Shown here: positions 14,260 through 22,518 of the stretch, piece after piece
Layout: each line of letters begins with the position of its first letter
Position numbering within the stretch: the first letter of the stretch is position 1
IMG/VR virus record: IMGVR_UViG_3300049846_000684
Span: 1-32,878 of that record
DNA from: a virus
Length of the DNA: 32,878 nt
Reading direction: 5' to 3' (one strand)
Translations under genes and position numbers: made by a program
The notes under the pieces: generated by a model
Told to the model about the DNA's origin: nothing
Database searches by the model: none
What the model saw: the letters and a program-made list of their open reading frames with translations, nothing else

Positions 14260-15107
14260 TTGCCGCCTCCGAGATTGACCGCGACAGCCTGACGGTAGTC
14301 AGCGGTGATTTCCTCGCCGTACCCACCACCCAAGCAACCGGCGATGGGACGTGCGGCGACCAGAACAATAGCACCGTCCGCGCGCCGCACAAACTCCGCG
14401 TTCGGGTGCCGTGAATGGTTCGTGAACCGCCCCAGAGGGGTCCGCTGGCCCGTTGGCAGCCTTCCCAGCCCGATGACCTCGCCGGCCTCATGGGGCGCCG
14501 ACGAGAACACGCCGCGCCCCTCGATGGGGGATGGCCGCACGCTCACCTTCTGGCAGCCGTAGGGCAGCGGGGCCATATCGGTGTCGATCTCGGACAGGGC
14601 GCGCACGGCGTCGACGGAAAGGCCCATCTCCGCGCACGCCGCCACGAAGTCGACGCGGTCGAGCTCGTGCGCCGCCGTCTCCCGCCGCAGCCGTTCCGCG
14701 TGGTGGTGCTCGTAGGCGGGCGAGTCGTCGAACATCTCGGCCTCAATGGCCTCAACGTCACGCAGGTCGGTGTTGACGACGTTGAGCCACGCCACGTCCT
14801 CGCGGACGAGGGCTACCTTTCGGCCCGGTGGCGCAGTGAACATCTGCGGCGCCTCAAGGTGGACGAGGTGATCGTCGCCCATGAGCGTGAGCCGACCGCG
14901 CAGCATGATGTTGAGGTGCTCTCGACGGTGCGAGCGCCCGACGACGAGCGCAACCTTGCCCGGATCACGGGACGCGGCAAGCTGGACCTCGCGGATGTAG
15001 ATGCCCGGTGCGAAGTGGTGGAACACCGGCATGGGGTCTTGCGGCAGGTCGATGCCCACCGCCTCGACGATGTCTGCGAACGACGGGAGCGCAACGGCGT
15101 CCGTCAT
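14256..15107 (-). CDS. Cupin-SET domain fusion protein
   Basis: A 283-residue protein; ATG 15107 overlaps the upstream stop (ATGA). Residues 29-113 look like a cupin: PGIYIREVQL, GRSHRREHLNIMLRGRLTLM with His60 and His64, then FTAPPGRKVALV. Residues 187-272 have the SET-domain signature: GRGVF (197-201), RFTNHSRHPNAEF (227-239, with the NHSxxPN core) and GEEITADY (264-271). A helical linker joins them. SET proteins usually methylate lysines using SAM; the NHS and EExxxDY motifs that form the SAM/lysine site are intact. The cupin may bind metal or a small molecule. It follows methyltransferase and glycosyltransferase genes and precedes the ejection genes. Modification of a virion or host protein is an inference. 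Confidence 0.78.
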   Translation of the reverse strand: MTDAVALPSFADIVEAVGIDLPQDPMPVFHHFAPGIYIREVQLAASRDPGKVALVVGRSHRREHLNIMLRGRLTLMGDDHLVHLEAPQMFTAPPGRKVALVREDVAWLNVVNTDLRDVEAIEAEMFDDSPAYEHHHAERLRRETAAHELDRVDFVAACAEMGLSVDAVRALSEIDTDMAPLPYGCQKVSVRPSPIEGRGVFSSAPHEAGEVIGLGRLPTGQRTPLGRFTNHSRHPNAEFVRRADGAIVLVAARPIAGCLGGGYGEEITADYRQAVAVNLGGGK

Positions 15108-15712
15108 GCCTTCCGCAACACCACGACGATGTCGCTGACCATGTTCCATCGGCCCTGTGCGCGGTCGGCCTGCACCTCGGGGTGCCGCGAGCCTTCGACG
15201 GGGTCGGTGATCTTGGTGCAGCTCACGCCGATGAAGTCGCAGTCCGGCCCGTAGTGGTCCAGTCCGTTCGCCTCGCGCCATGCGCGGTTGAGGTAGTTGA
15301 ACGTCTCCTCGGGGATGAATCGCCGGTGTGTGGGGTCTTGAAACGCGCGCCGGCTCTGGCAGTAGGGCACCACGATCTCCACCTGCGCACCGGGCTTGAG
15401 CACGCGCCAGAGCTCGTCGAAGAACGCGAAGAACAGGTCTTTGCGCCCCGGTCCGCCGACGTGGTGGTGCTTGTTCTTCTTGTCGACGTAGCACATGGGG
15501 ATGTGCTCGACGAAGTGCGACGAACGCGCCTCGTCGACGCTGGCGTCCGCCCACGGCCACGGGAACGAGAGCAGGTCCACCCGCTCATCGCCGGTGTAGA
15601 GGTCGACGCCGCGAAAGCCCGCCTTTGGGTGCTGGCCCGCGCCGAGGTCGAGGCGCAAGGTGCGCGTGTCGATGACCTCCACGGTCGGCTTGGTATCGGT
15701 TCCGTCTGGCAT
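15104..15712 (-). CDS. Class I SAM-dependent methyltransferase
   Basis: A 202-residue Rossmann-fold methyltransferase. Motif I LDLGAGQHP (21-29) binds SAM, with acidic Asp37 after GVDLY. FPWPWADASVDEARSSHFVEHI (50-71) is the typical motif II/III region, and ELWRVLKPGAQVEIVVP is the post-motif strand. The start ATG overlaps the preceding stop (TGATG). Such enzymes in phage genomes often methylate sugars or proteins and commonly sit beside glycosyltransferases, as here. The acceptor is unknown. Confidence 0.88.
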   Translation of the reverse strand: MPDGTDTKPTVEVIDTRTLRLDLGAGQHPKAGFRGVDLYTGDERVDLLSFPWPWADASVDEARSSHFVEHIPMCYVDKKNKHHHVGGPGRKDLFFAFFDELWRVLKPGAQVEIVVPYCQSRRAFQDPTHRRFIPEETFNYLNRAWREANGLDHYGPDCDFIGVSCTKITDPVEGSRHPEVQADRAQGRWNMVSDIVVVLRKA

Positions 15713-16461
15713 CAGTAGAGTTCTCCGGTGTTGACGTCGAGGTGCCCCACGCGGACCGAGAAGTCCACGGCGAACCGCTTACCGGCCCGCACAGCACGCT
15801 CGCAGAAGTAGAGGTCCTGCGTGTACGCCGCCGCCGAGCCGTTGGGCATGACGTCGGCGACGGTGACAAACCAGGGGCCGGGGATGCTGCGGAACAGGTC
15901 CATGCGCCACAGCGCGCAGCCCATCGCGATGCCGCACACCGGCATCGTGCGCCCCTGCATGAGCGCCGTGCGCACTTCGTCGGGGCTGCGAGGGCGGAAC
16001 GAGAGCGCGCCCGTGCGGGCGTACTCGTCGGGGTCGCCGTAGGCCATCGGCGCGTTGATCTCGCCCTTGGTGAAGTAGATGCCCGACACCGCATCGAACC
16101 CCTTGATGGATTCGATCAGCCGGATGTGCGCGTCGGCGGGGACGATGTTGTCGTCCTCGACGGTCATCACATATTCCCACTTCGACAGATTCGGGTCGGC
16201 GAGGATGTTCTCGATCATCCGGTTGTACGCCTTGCCCACCTCGTCGCCAGCGCACATCAAGAACGCGCGCTGCGAGTTCATCGGCGCGATCATGTTCTGC
16301 CACGCCGACACCGTGCGGTGATGGATCATCCCGCGCGTGGGTGCGATGACGACGGTACGGGCAGGCTCGTATGTCTCGCCCTTGAGCAGAAGGACGCGCT
16401 CAAACCCCTTGCCGTCCTTGGCAATCTGCGCTGCGGCATCGTCAACGGGTACCATGTTCAT
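15712..16461 (-). CDS. GT-A fold glycosyltransferase-like protein
   Basis: A 249-residue protein with a GT2/GT-A-like core. RTVVIAPTRGMI (35-46) is the nucleotide-sugar-binding N-terminus. YVMTVEDDNIVP (97-108) carries the acidic metal-binding motif EDD (102-104). A later TQDLYFCERAVRAGKRFAVD acts as the catalytic-base region, followed by VGHLD. There are no membrane segments. Related proteins are common in phage structural operons and are thought to modify virion proteins or DNA. It starts just after the long fibre gene and overlaps the methyltransferase gene by 1 bp (TGATG), so the two are probably made together. Confidence 0.82.
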   Translation of the reverse strand: MNMVPVDDAAAQIAKDGKGFERVLLLKGETYEPARTVVIAPTRGMIHHRTVSAWQNMIAPMNSQRAFLMCAGDEVGKAYNRMIENILADPNLSKWEYVMTVEDDNIVPADAHIRLIESIKGFDAVSGIYFTKGEINAPMAYGDPDEYARTGALSFRPRSPDEVRTALMQGRTMPVCGIAMGCALWRMDLFRSIPGPWFVTVADVMPNGSAAAYTQDLYFCERAVRAGKRFAVDFSVRVGHLDVNTGELY

Positions 16462-16468
16462 AGGTGTC

Positions 16469-19288
16469 TTATGCCGTGGCCGATTGCAGGATCACAAGAG
16501 GCCACTGATTTTGCGACGTTCCACCGGTGCCGGTGATGACGGACGAGTGAATCGACGCGGGCGCGACCCACTCGAACTGCGTCGGCGTCGTCGACACCGT
16601 CGAGACGATGCCATTCCACGGCATGCCCTGAATCGGCCCCGACGTGTTGGAGAAGCCAAAGGCGCCGGTGAACTGGCTCACGCTGTAGCGCCACGCCGAG
16701 CCCATGCCGAACAGCGCCGCCGACGAAGACCGGAAGTTGTACGCGTGCGCGATGAAGTACTCACCTGCGCTGAGCGACGTGGCCGACGACGTGGCATTGA
16801 GGCGGATCTCGTGCAGGCCCTGAATCGTCGCCGAGACGTTGCCGTTGATGCTGCTGCTGTTCGTCGTCGACGCGGACCACGCGCCCGGCCACCACGTCAG
16901 CGTTTGCGCGGTGACGCTGTTCTGCGAGTGCGCGGCGTTCCATGCAAACGACGTCACGAGCGACAGCGTCGATGCGTTGCGTGAGTAGATGCCGATCACG
17001 TGGCGGTGCGACCCGCTGCCGGTGCCTGCCGCTGTCGCCGCCACCGACACGATCGCCTTGACGTCGTTGAATGTGACGCCCTGACCGATGACGAGCGGCG
17101 CCACGTACCACGACAACGTCGACGACGAACCGCCAGCGACGGTGGTTGATGCGCCGGTGTACATGCTCGACGACGCCCACGGCCATGGCATGTCAGGGAA
17201 CATGCTCACGGTGGCGCCGCCGCCCGCTGCATTCACCGACGCCGTCACCGTCGAGCCGTTCAGCCCGAACGACACGCCGTTGCTGTTGCTGAACACAAGA
17301 TTGGAGAGGTTCTGCGACGTCGTGCCGGCGCTGATGTTGACGTTCGTGAGCCCGCCGCCGCCAGATGGGACGCTGATTACGACGCTGCCGTTGCTCACGC
17401 CGACGGACGCGACGCCTGCGCCAGCAAACGACAGCGCCGTAGCGTTCAGCGTGCCCGAGCTGCTTTGCGTGGTGTTGCTGACGGCGTGCGCGTTCAGGGC
17501 TTGGATGCTCTGCGACGTGATGCCGTTGTGTGACGCGGTGATCGTCGAGCCATTTAGGCCGAATGACACGCCGTTGGAGTTGCTGAACGTCACATTCGTC
17601 AGGACGTTCGACGTCGTTCCCGCGCTGAACGAGACGCCACCTGCCGCCCCGATGATCGTGACCCGCGACGCAGCAGAACCACCGGACACGGTGATGTTGG
17701 CTCCACCGGCAATCCTGAGCTGCGTTCCGCTGTAGAGGGACTCGCCGGCCGTGTTGCCAGCGAGCACCATGTTTGTCGACAGCGTCGCATAAAGACGAAC
17801 GCTGTTGTTCGTCTCCATGTGCCACGAAAATCCGTTCGCATTCTCGAATGCCAGCGTTCCGCTCGTCTGCGTCGACCCCGCGCCCGCGCTGCCCTGCACC
17901 ACGACAGCGCGGATGATATTTTGCGTCTGTTCACTCTGGCTTGTGATGCCGTTGTGCGACGCAAAAATCCCCTGCGTGCCAGTGGAGAAGCTGATTCCGT
18001 TGCTGTTGGCGAACGTGGCCGTCTGGAACGTGAAAGACCCGTTCGCGGCGCTGATCGCCTGGTTGCTCTGCGACGTCAGACCATTGTGCGACGCCGTCAC
18101 GGTGGACGCATTGAGCCCAAACGTGATGCCGTTGGCATTGCCGAACGTCACTGCGCTCAGGTTGTTCGACGTCGTGCCAGCCGACAGGTTGATCGCGGTG
18201 AGAGACGTCGCCACCGACGCGAAAACGCCCTGCGTGCCCGTCGAGAATGACACACCGTTGCTGTTGGCGAGCGAAAGCGTCTGGAACGTCGACGAACCAT
18301 TCGCCGCGCTGACAGCTTGGTTGCTCTGCGACGTCAGGCCGTTGTGCGAAGCGGTGATCGTCGACGCGTTGAGGCCGAACGTGATCCCGTTGCTGTTGGC
18401 GAAGGTGACGGCGCTGAGGTTGTTGCTCGTCGTGCCTGCGGACAGGTTGATGTTGGTCAGCCCGCCGCCGCCCGACGGGACCGAGATCACCACGCTGCCG
18501 TTGCTGACGCCGACAGACGCCACGCCGGCACCAGCGAAGGACAGCGCGGTCGCGTTCAGCGTGCCAGAGCTCGACTGCGTCGTGTTGCTGACGGCATGCG
18601 CGTTGAGGGCTTGGTTGCTCTGCGACGTGATCGCGTTGTGGGACGCGAAAATGCCCTGCGTTCCCGTCGAGAAGCTGATCCCGTTGCTGTTCGCGAATGT
18701 CGCCGTCTGGAACGTGAACGAGCCATTCGCCGCCGACAGGGCTTGGTTGCTCTGCGAGGTCAAGCCGTTGTGTGACGCCGTGATCTGCGACGCCGCCGTG
18801 TCGAGTCCGAAGCTGACGCCGTTGACGTCGCGGAACGACACGCGGTTGATGGTGTCGGCCTGCGTGCCTGCCGACACGCCGAGGCCCGCCGAGATGACCA
18901 CGGACCCGTTGCTGACGCCGACGGACGCCCCGCCGCCGCCGCGCACGACGATCGACGACGCGTTGAACGTTCCCGTCGACGACTGCGTGGTGTTGCCGGT
19001 GGCAAACGCCGTGATCTGCTGGTTGCTCTGGCTCGTCAGGCCGTTGTGCGACGCCGTCACCGTCGCGGAGCCAGCCATGCCGAACGTGATCCCGTTGGCG
19101 TTGCTCAGGATGACGCTGCCGGACGTCGCCAGCTGCGTTCCCGCCGAGATTGCGACGCCACCACCGCCACCCGTGATCGACGAGACGTTGTTGACCTCGT
19201 CGATCAGCTTCTCAAGCTGCTTTGTCGCCTCCGGATCGTTCTTCGCGATCTTGGCGAGCTGGTCACGGGTCAGGCGGAGGCGCGCCAT
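16469..19288 (-). CDS. Long repeat-containing tail fibre (tail-needle position)
   Basis: A 939-residue protein; ATG 19288 overlaps the gp10-like stop (TGATG) and was chosen over an upstream in-frame start at 19405. After a short helical N-terminus (MARLRLTRDQLAKIAKNDPE, ATKQLEKLIDEVNNV) it consists of many imperfect repeats built from SAGTTSNNLSAVTFANSNG, ITFGLNASTITASHNGLTSQ and SFSTGTQGIFAS modules. A non-repetitive C-terminal domain of about 230 residues follows (from MFPDMPWPWASSSMYTG to LVILQSATA). Similar repeat fibres are frequent in uncultured tailed phages. In P22 the gene after gp10 is the tail needle gp26; this fibre sits in that slot, with the N-terminal helix a possible attachment point. 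The C-terminal domain probably binds the receptor. Confidence 0.82.
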   Translation of the reverse strand: MARLRLTRDQLAKIAKNDPEATKQLEKLIDEVNNVSSITGGGGGVAISAGTQLATSGSVILSNANGITFGMAGSATVTASHNGLTSQSNQQITAFATGNTTQSSTGTFNASSIVVRGGGGASVGVSNGSVVISAGLGVSAGTQADTINRVSFRDVNGVSFGLDTAASQITASHNGLTSQSNQALSAANGSFTFQTATFANSNGISFSTGTQGIFASHNAITSQSNQALNAHAVSNTTQSSSGTLNATALSFAGAGVASVGVSNGSVVISVPSGGGGLTNINLSAGTTSNNLSAVTFANSNGITFGLNASTITASHNGLTSQSNQAVSAANGSSTFQTLSLANSNGVSFSTGTQGVFASVATSLTAINLSAGTTSNNLSAVTFGNANGITFGLNASTVTASHNGLTSQSNQAISAANGSFTFQTATFANSNGISFSTGTQGIFASHNGITSQSEQTQNIIRAVVVQGSAGAGSTQTSGTLAFENANGFSWHMETNNSVRLYATLSTNMVLAGNTAGESLYSGTQLRIAGGANITVSGGSAASRVTIIGAAGGVSFSAGTTSNVLTNVTFSNSNGVSFGLNGSTITASHNGITSQSIQALNAHAVSNTTQSSSGTLNATALSFAGAGVASVGVSNGSVVISVPSGGGGLTNVNISAGTTSQNLSNLVFSNSNGVSFGLNGSTVTASVNAAGGGATVSMFPDMPWPWASSSMYTGASTTVAGGSSSTLSWYVAPLVIGQGVTFNDVKAIVSVAATAAGTGSGSHRHVIGIYSRNASTLSLVTSFAWNAAHSQNSVTAQTLTWWPGAWSASTTNSSSINGNVSATIQGLHEIRLNATSSATSLSAGEYFIAHAYNFRSSSAALFGMGSAWRYSVSQFTGAFGFSNTSGPIQGMPWNGIVSTVSTTPTQFEWVAPASIHSSVITGTGGTSQNQWPLVILQSATA
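17230..19180 (-). repeat. Internal repeats of the tail fibre gene
   Basis: Units of about 75-100 codons recur. The clearest pair is about 17331-17515 and 18441-18625, which encode the same string of about 50 residues (NAHAVSNTTQSSSGTLNATA... to ...VISVPSGGGGLTN) yet differ at more than twenty bases, mostly third positions. A second pair (about 17940-18070 and 18630-18740) encodes near-identical GSFTFQTATFANSNGISFST segments. Confidence 0.85.
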
Positions 19289-20697
19289 CAGAATGCCAGC
19301 GGCGTGACCGCCGCCTCCAGACGCGCGAACGAGACGTGCGACGTCGAATCGCCCTGGAAACGCTGCATCCGACGGTTGCGGAACGCGCCCTGCCGGAACC
19401 AGCACAGCCGCTTGCGCCGATCACCCGTCCCGCCGACGGAGATCGAGAAGTCGCGCGACCACGTCACGCCGTCGAGGCTGTAGCTCGTCGAGATCGTGGG
19501 CTCCGTGCCGTATCCGTGGACGCTCGAGCCCGGAAGCGCGACGAGTTCAAGCCGATCGAGCACCGCGCCGCGCCCTTCGGCGTAGAGCATCGTCGTCGCA
19601 AACTCCCATCGCACTTCATCGCCCCAGTGCTGGCCCGTGGTGGCGTCGAGGTAGCCAAAAAACGCCTCGTCGGTGGGGTCGCCGACGTTCCATCGGTCGT
19701 AGCACCACGTCATGTGCTGGATGCGGTACTGCGAGAAGCCAGACAGACCCGACGTCAGGACGAACCAGACGGCTTGTCCAAGGGCCTGCGACGCGGTGGC
19801 GTCGTAGACGAGGGTGCGATCAGGAAGGTGGACGTAGAGATGCTGGTGCGCGCGGTCATTGCGTGCTTCCAGCACGGTGTCCGCGAGCTCGGCTTCGGTG
19901 AAGTCCTCGAGGATGCGGTCGATCTCGACGGTGCTGACCTTCTGCGTGGCCCCGCCACTGCCCACATAGACGCCCGGTGCCTCGTTCACGCCACCGCCAA
20001 GGAACGCAACGGCCTCCATGAACACGCACGCTGCATGGGTGCCGACGGCGCCCTTCGGAATCTGCGCGCCTTCAATGCGGGCGAAGGGGAAGCCGGTGCC
20101 GCCGACGTTGTCGAACACCTCGATCGTGTTGCGTCCGACGGCGTACACCTCGTTCCGCAGGCGCAGCAGGCCCACGATCGGGTCGGGCGACGCCTCAGCA
20201 GCGCCGTACTTGAGCGGGTTGATGGCAAACGGGTTGGTGAGGTCGCCGACGACGAGGTATTCGCCGTCCGTCGTCATCCAGTAGCCGTCGATCCAGAGCA
20301 CGTCGAGCACGGCGCCGAGGTCGGGATCGGTCACCTCGGTCAGCGTGCTCCCGTCGTAGAGGTAGAGGCGGTCACCGGCTGCGATGTAGAGGTAGTCGAA
20401 GCCGTAGTCCATCGTCGCCGTGCCGCCCGCCGCGACGGTGCCGAGAACCAGCACGTTGCCGTCGACGTCGATGCTCACAAAGTCGGTGCCGTGGATGGCG
20501 TACAGCGTGCCGTTCCAGTTGATCTGCGCGCGCGTGGCGCCACTGCCGTTGCCCAGCGCGTAGGTGCCTTCGGCGGGACGCAGGTAGCCGTTGCTCGCTC
20601 CGTTGGGGAGCGGCACGGGGACCATGTTCACCGGGTAGCTGATGCGGAAATCAGGCCCGTTGTCGACGTAGATTCCGCTCAGGATGGGGACCTGCAA
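19288..20697 (-). CDS. P22 gp10-like packaged-DNA stabilisation / tail accessory protein
   Basis: A 469-residue protein. Markers of the gp10 family are the N-terminal DNGPDFRISYPVNMVPVPLP and SNGYLRPAEGTYAL, and the C-terminal RRKRLCWFRQGAFRNRRMQR followed by FQGDSTSHVSFARLEA. P22 gp10 is about 472 residues, so length is normal. It forms part of the tail plug under the portal with gp4 and closes the capsid after packaging. It lies downstream of the gp4-like gene as in P22, with one fibre gene in between. Confidence 0.9.
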   Translation of the reverse strand: MQVPILSGIYVDNGPDFRISYPVNMVPVPLPNGASNGYLRPAEGTYALGNGSGATRAQINWNGTLYAIHGTDFVSIDVDGNVLVLGTVAAGGTATMDYGFDYLYIAAGDRLYLYDGSTLTEVTDPDLGAVLDVLWIDGYWMTTDGEYLVVGDLTNPFAINPLKYGAAEASPDPIVGLLRLRNEVYAVGRNTIEVFDNVGGTGFPFARIEGAQIPKGAVGTHAACVFMEAVAFLGGGVNEAPGVYVGSGGATQKVSTVEIDRILEDFTEAELADTVLEARNDRAHQHLYVHLPDRTLVYDATASQALGQAVWFVLTSGLSGFSQYRIQHMTWCYDRWNVGDPTDEAFFGYLDATTGQHWGDEVRWEFATTMLYAEGRGAVLDRLELVALPGSSVHGYGTEPTISTSYSLDGVTWSRDFSISVGGTGDRRKRLCWFRQGAFRNRRMQRFQGDSTSHVSFARLEAAVTPLAF

Positions 20698-20706
20698 GGT
20701 GCCTCC

Positions 20707-21630
20707 TCAGCCGATGCGCCAGTTCGTTCCGTCGCTGTAGACCGGGACCGGATTCGCGCCGCCGCCCGCAACAATGCTGGCGAACGTGGTGGCGTTGGCG
20801 TCGCTGACGAACCGACGGGAACCGGATCCAGCAGTCGCCGCACTCCCAAGAGACGCGACCGCAACCGGCGTCATGTCGATACGCGAAAGCGTCTGGAGTC
20901 GGCCACCCTGGAAATCGGTCACCGGCGTGGACAGCGTGATCGATGTCGTCGACGTGAGGGTCATGGAGCCTGCCCCCTTGGCCTCAAGGTCAAGAGAGAT
21001 GTCCGCCGTCGAACCTTTGGCGACGATGTTTGCCGTCGTGCCGTCGCCGTTTTGGAGCCCGAGCCACGCCGTCACCGGAGCGCCGCCCGTGTTGGCGTCG
21101 ATCTCCACGCCAATGTCGTTGTTCTCGTCGCGGATGTACCGCTCGATCGCGAGGTCGACGTAACGATCCCCGCCGCTCACGCAATGCCACGTCGTGGTGG
21201 CCAGCCGGTAGCGCATGGCAAACGAACCGCCCGCCGCGATGCTGCTGGGGTCGCCGCTCAGGGTGGCGCCATTGCCAGAGATCGTCAGCGCGGTGATGCG
21301 CTGCGAGCAGCAGACGATGATGGTCTGCCCATCGGCGAGGTCGGCCACGGCCGGCAACGTGATCGTGCCGGTGGCAAAGGTGCCGGTGGGCGACAGGATC
21401 ACCAGCAGGTTATCCGACGTGTCGTCGAGCGCGAGGGTGAAGCCAGTCGACGAGGGCGCCGAAGTGACGACGGTGAAGTCAGGCGAGATGAAGTTGCCCT
21501 GAAACCACGTCAGAAGCGTGTTCAGGCTCATCTTGTACGCGCTGCCCTCCGTCGAGGAGAACACCGGCAGAAGGTCGCTCGACGACGCCGTGGTGAGGGT
21601 CGGAAGCTGGTTGATCGTGTAGCCGGCCAT
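20707..21630 (-). CDS. Tail fibre protein with RFVSDANATTFASIV C-terminal module
   Basis: A 307-residue protein. The N-terminus MAGYTINQLPTLTTASSSDL plus YKMSLNTLLTWFQ is typical of phage tail or appendage proteins. The middle is beta-rich (NGATLSGDPSSIAAGGSFAM; SITLSTPVTDFQGGRLQTLS). The C-terminus SRRFVSDANATTFASIVAGG ... VPVYSDGTNWRIG is a recurring end module in tail fibre proteins of many phages. It probably trimerises on the tail. It sits between gp4- and gp10-like genes, a position with no gene in P22, so it may be an acquired appendage gene. Confidence 0.8.
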   Translation of the reverse strand: MAGYTINQLPTLTTASSSDLLPVFSSTEGSAYKMSLNTLLTWFQGNFISPDFTVVTSAPSSTGFTLALDDTSDNLLVILSPTGTFATGTITLPAVADLADGQTIIVCCSQRITALTISGNGATLSGDPSSIAAGGSFAMRYRLATTTWHCVSGGDRYVDLAIERYIRDENNDIGVEIDANTGGAPVTAWLGLQNGDGTTANIVAKGSTADISLDLEAKGAGSMTLTSTTSITLSTPVTDFQGGRLQTLSRIDMTPVAVASLGSAATAGSGSRRFVSDANATTFASIVAGGGANPVPVYSDGTNWRIG

Positions 21631-21639
21631 CGTGTCACC

Positions 21640-22116
21640 TCACTCGAAAGTTAGTTCGCCCTCGTCGCCGACGAGAAGCTGCGTGGATTCCTCGAAGAAC
21701 GGATCGGAGTTGCCTTCCCACGGCTTGTTGCCCGCGCCGACAGGGAGCGTGTTGGGCAGGCGACGTAGCGGCGGCGACGTCGTGCGCGCAAGGCAGGTGT
21801 TGTATGCGTTCTTCGCCGTGGCCCGCGTTTCGGCCATGACGCTGCGGCCGTACGACGGGGCGAGGCGGATCGCGAGGTTGCAGATCACGGCCTCGTTAGC
21901 CCACGCAGGGACACTCGTCTGCGCGTCCAGGTCGATCGTCGTCGGCGATGTGATGGGGTAGCCGACATGGATGCCACGACCGTCCCACTCGGCCATCATG
22001 GCGTCGAGGCGGTCGCCGGCCGCAGCGATCTGGTCGGGCTGCAAGTCAAACTCCGACGACGCAAGGCCGAGCTCGGAGAACGCAGCCATGACGAACGCGC
22101 GCTTGGTGTAGCCCAT
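21640..22116 (-). CDS. P22 gp4-like tail accessory (head-completion) protein
   Basis: A 158-residue protein, close to P22 gp4 (166 residues). Matching signatures are MGYTKRAFVMAAFSELGLAS, EFDLQPDQIAAAGDRLDAMM, AEWDGRGIHVGYPI and VPAWANEAVICNLAIRLAPS. gp4 binds the portal ring after DNA packaging and recruits gp10; a muramidase activity has been described for the P22 protein. Start ATG 22116 follows AAGGGCTGACG, two bases after the preceding stop. Confidence 0.92.
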   Translation of the reverse strand: MGYTKRAFVMAAFSELGLASSEFDLQPDQIAAAGDRLDAMMAEWDGRGIHVGYPITSPTTIDLDAQTSVPAWANEAVICNLAIRLAPSYGRSVMAETRATAKNAYNTCLARTTSPPLRRLPNTLPVGAGNKPWEGNSDPFFEESTQLLVGDEGELTFE

Positions 22117-22118
22117 CG

Positions 22119-22466
22119 TCAGCCCTTCTTCGCGGCGACTTCAGCCGCGAGACGCTTGTCGGACCAGCGACCGTCGATCTTGATGCCGAGCTCGGCGGCT
22201 TCGGCCTCGAGCGCAGCACGACCGCTCAGGAGCGGGGCCGGCGCGGGAAGCGGAGCAGGAGGCGGGGTGTCATCTGCACGGGGCGCAGCAGGCGCCACAG
22301 CGCGCGGCGTGACCGCTTCGGGGAGGGTGAGGGACCATCCATCGGCCAGACCCTTGCGCAGCTCGTTGTCCGTCGCAACGCCGAGCGTCGCATACGTCGT
22401 GGCCTTGCCCTCGACGACGGGGCCAGTGAACGGGCCGGGGCTCTTGTAGAGGATGGTGGGGAGCAT
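22119..22466 (-). CDS. Small virion protein with HeH/LEM-like C-terminus
   Basis: A 115-residue protein. MLPTILYKSPGPFTGPVVEG and LRKGLADGWSLTLPEAV are features of small phage head-associated proteins I have seen near coat genes. A Pro/Ala linker (75-100) leads to LEAEAAELGIKIDGRWSDKR, which looks like a HeH/LEM or SAP-type helix-extension-helix often found on such proteins. It may bind DNA or other virion components. Start ATG 22466 has TGAGG four bases upstream and follows a GC-rich hairpin. Confidence 0.68.
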   Translation of the reverse strand: MLPTILYKSPGPFTGPVVEGKATTYATLGVATDNELRKGLADGWSLTLPEAVTPRAVAPAAPRADDTPPPAPLPAPAPLLSGRAALEAEAAELGIKIDGRWSDKRLAAEVAAKKG

Positions 22467-22480
22467 GATGCCTCAGAGAA

Positions 22481-22510
22481 GCCCCGCGCCCACCGAAGCA
22501 GGCGCGGGGC
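22481..22510 (-). terminator. GC-rich 10-bp hairpin between the putative decoration gene and the small virion gene
   Basis: GCCCCGCGCC and GGCGCGGGGC form a perfect 10-bp stem with a 10-nt loop. On the minus strand it is followed by TTCTCT, which is pyrimidine-rich but not a proper U-tract. It may be a partial terminator or RNA-stability element reducing transcription after the capsid genes. Confidence 0.5.
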
Positions 22511-22518
22511 CGGTGGAC

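Noticed and set aside
14256-15560. 434-codon version of the cupin-SET gene beginning at 15560
   Set aside because: The first 151 codons are the methyltransferase gene read out of frame; the ATG at 15107 overlaps the upstream stop as in the rest of the operon.
16469-19288. CRISPR-like or mobile-element repeats
   Set aside because: Repeats are protein-level fibre modules of variable length in one open frame.
17805-19307. 500-codon open frame opposite the fibre gene
   Set aside because: Repeats of the fibre gene read in reverse produce repeating hydrophobic strings; no start signal, and the opposite strand is clearly coding.
19222-21654. 810-codon open frame on the plus strand
   Set aside because: Antisense to the gp10-like and fibre genes; Arg/Val/Asp-rich composition typical of GC-rich shadow frames, with no domain and no ribosome-binding site. 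The minus-strand products are recognisable.
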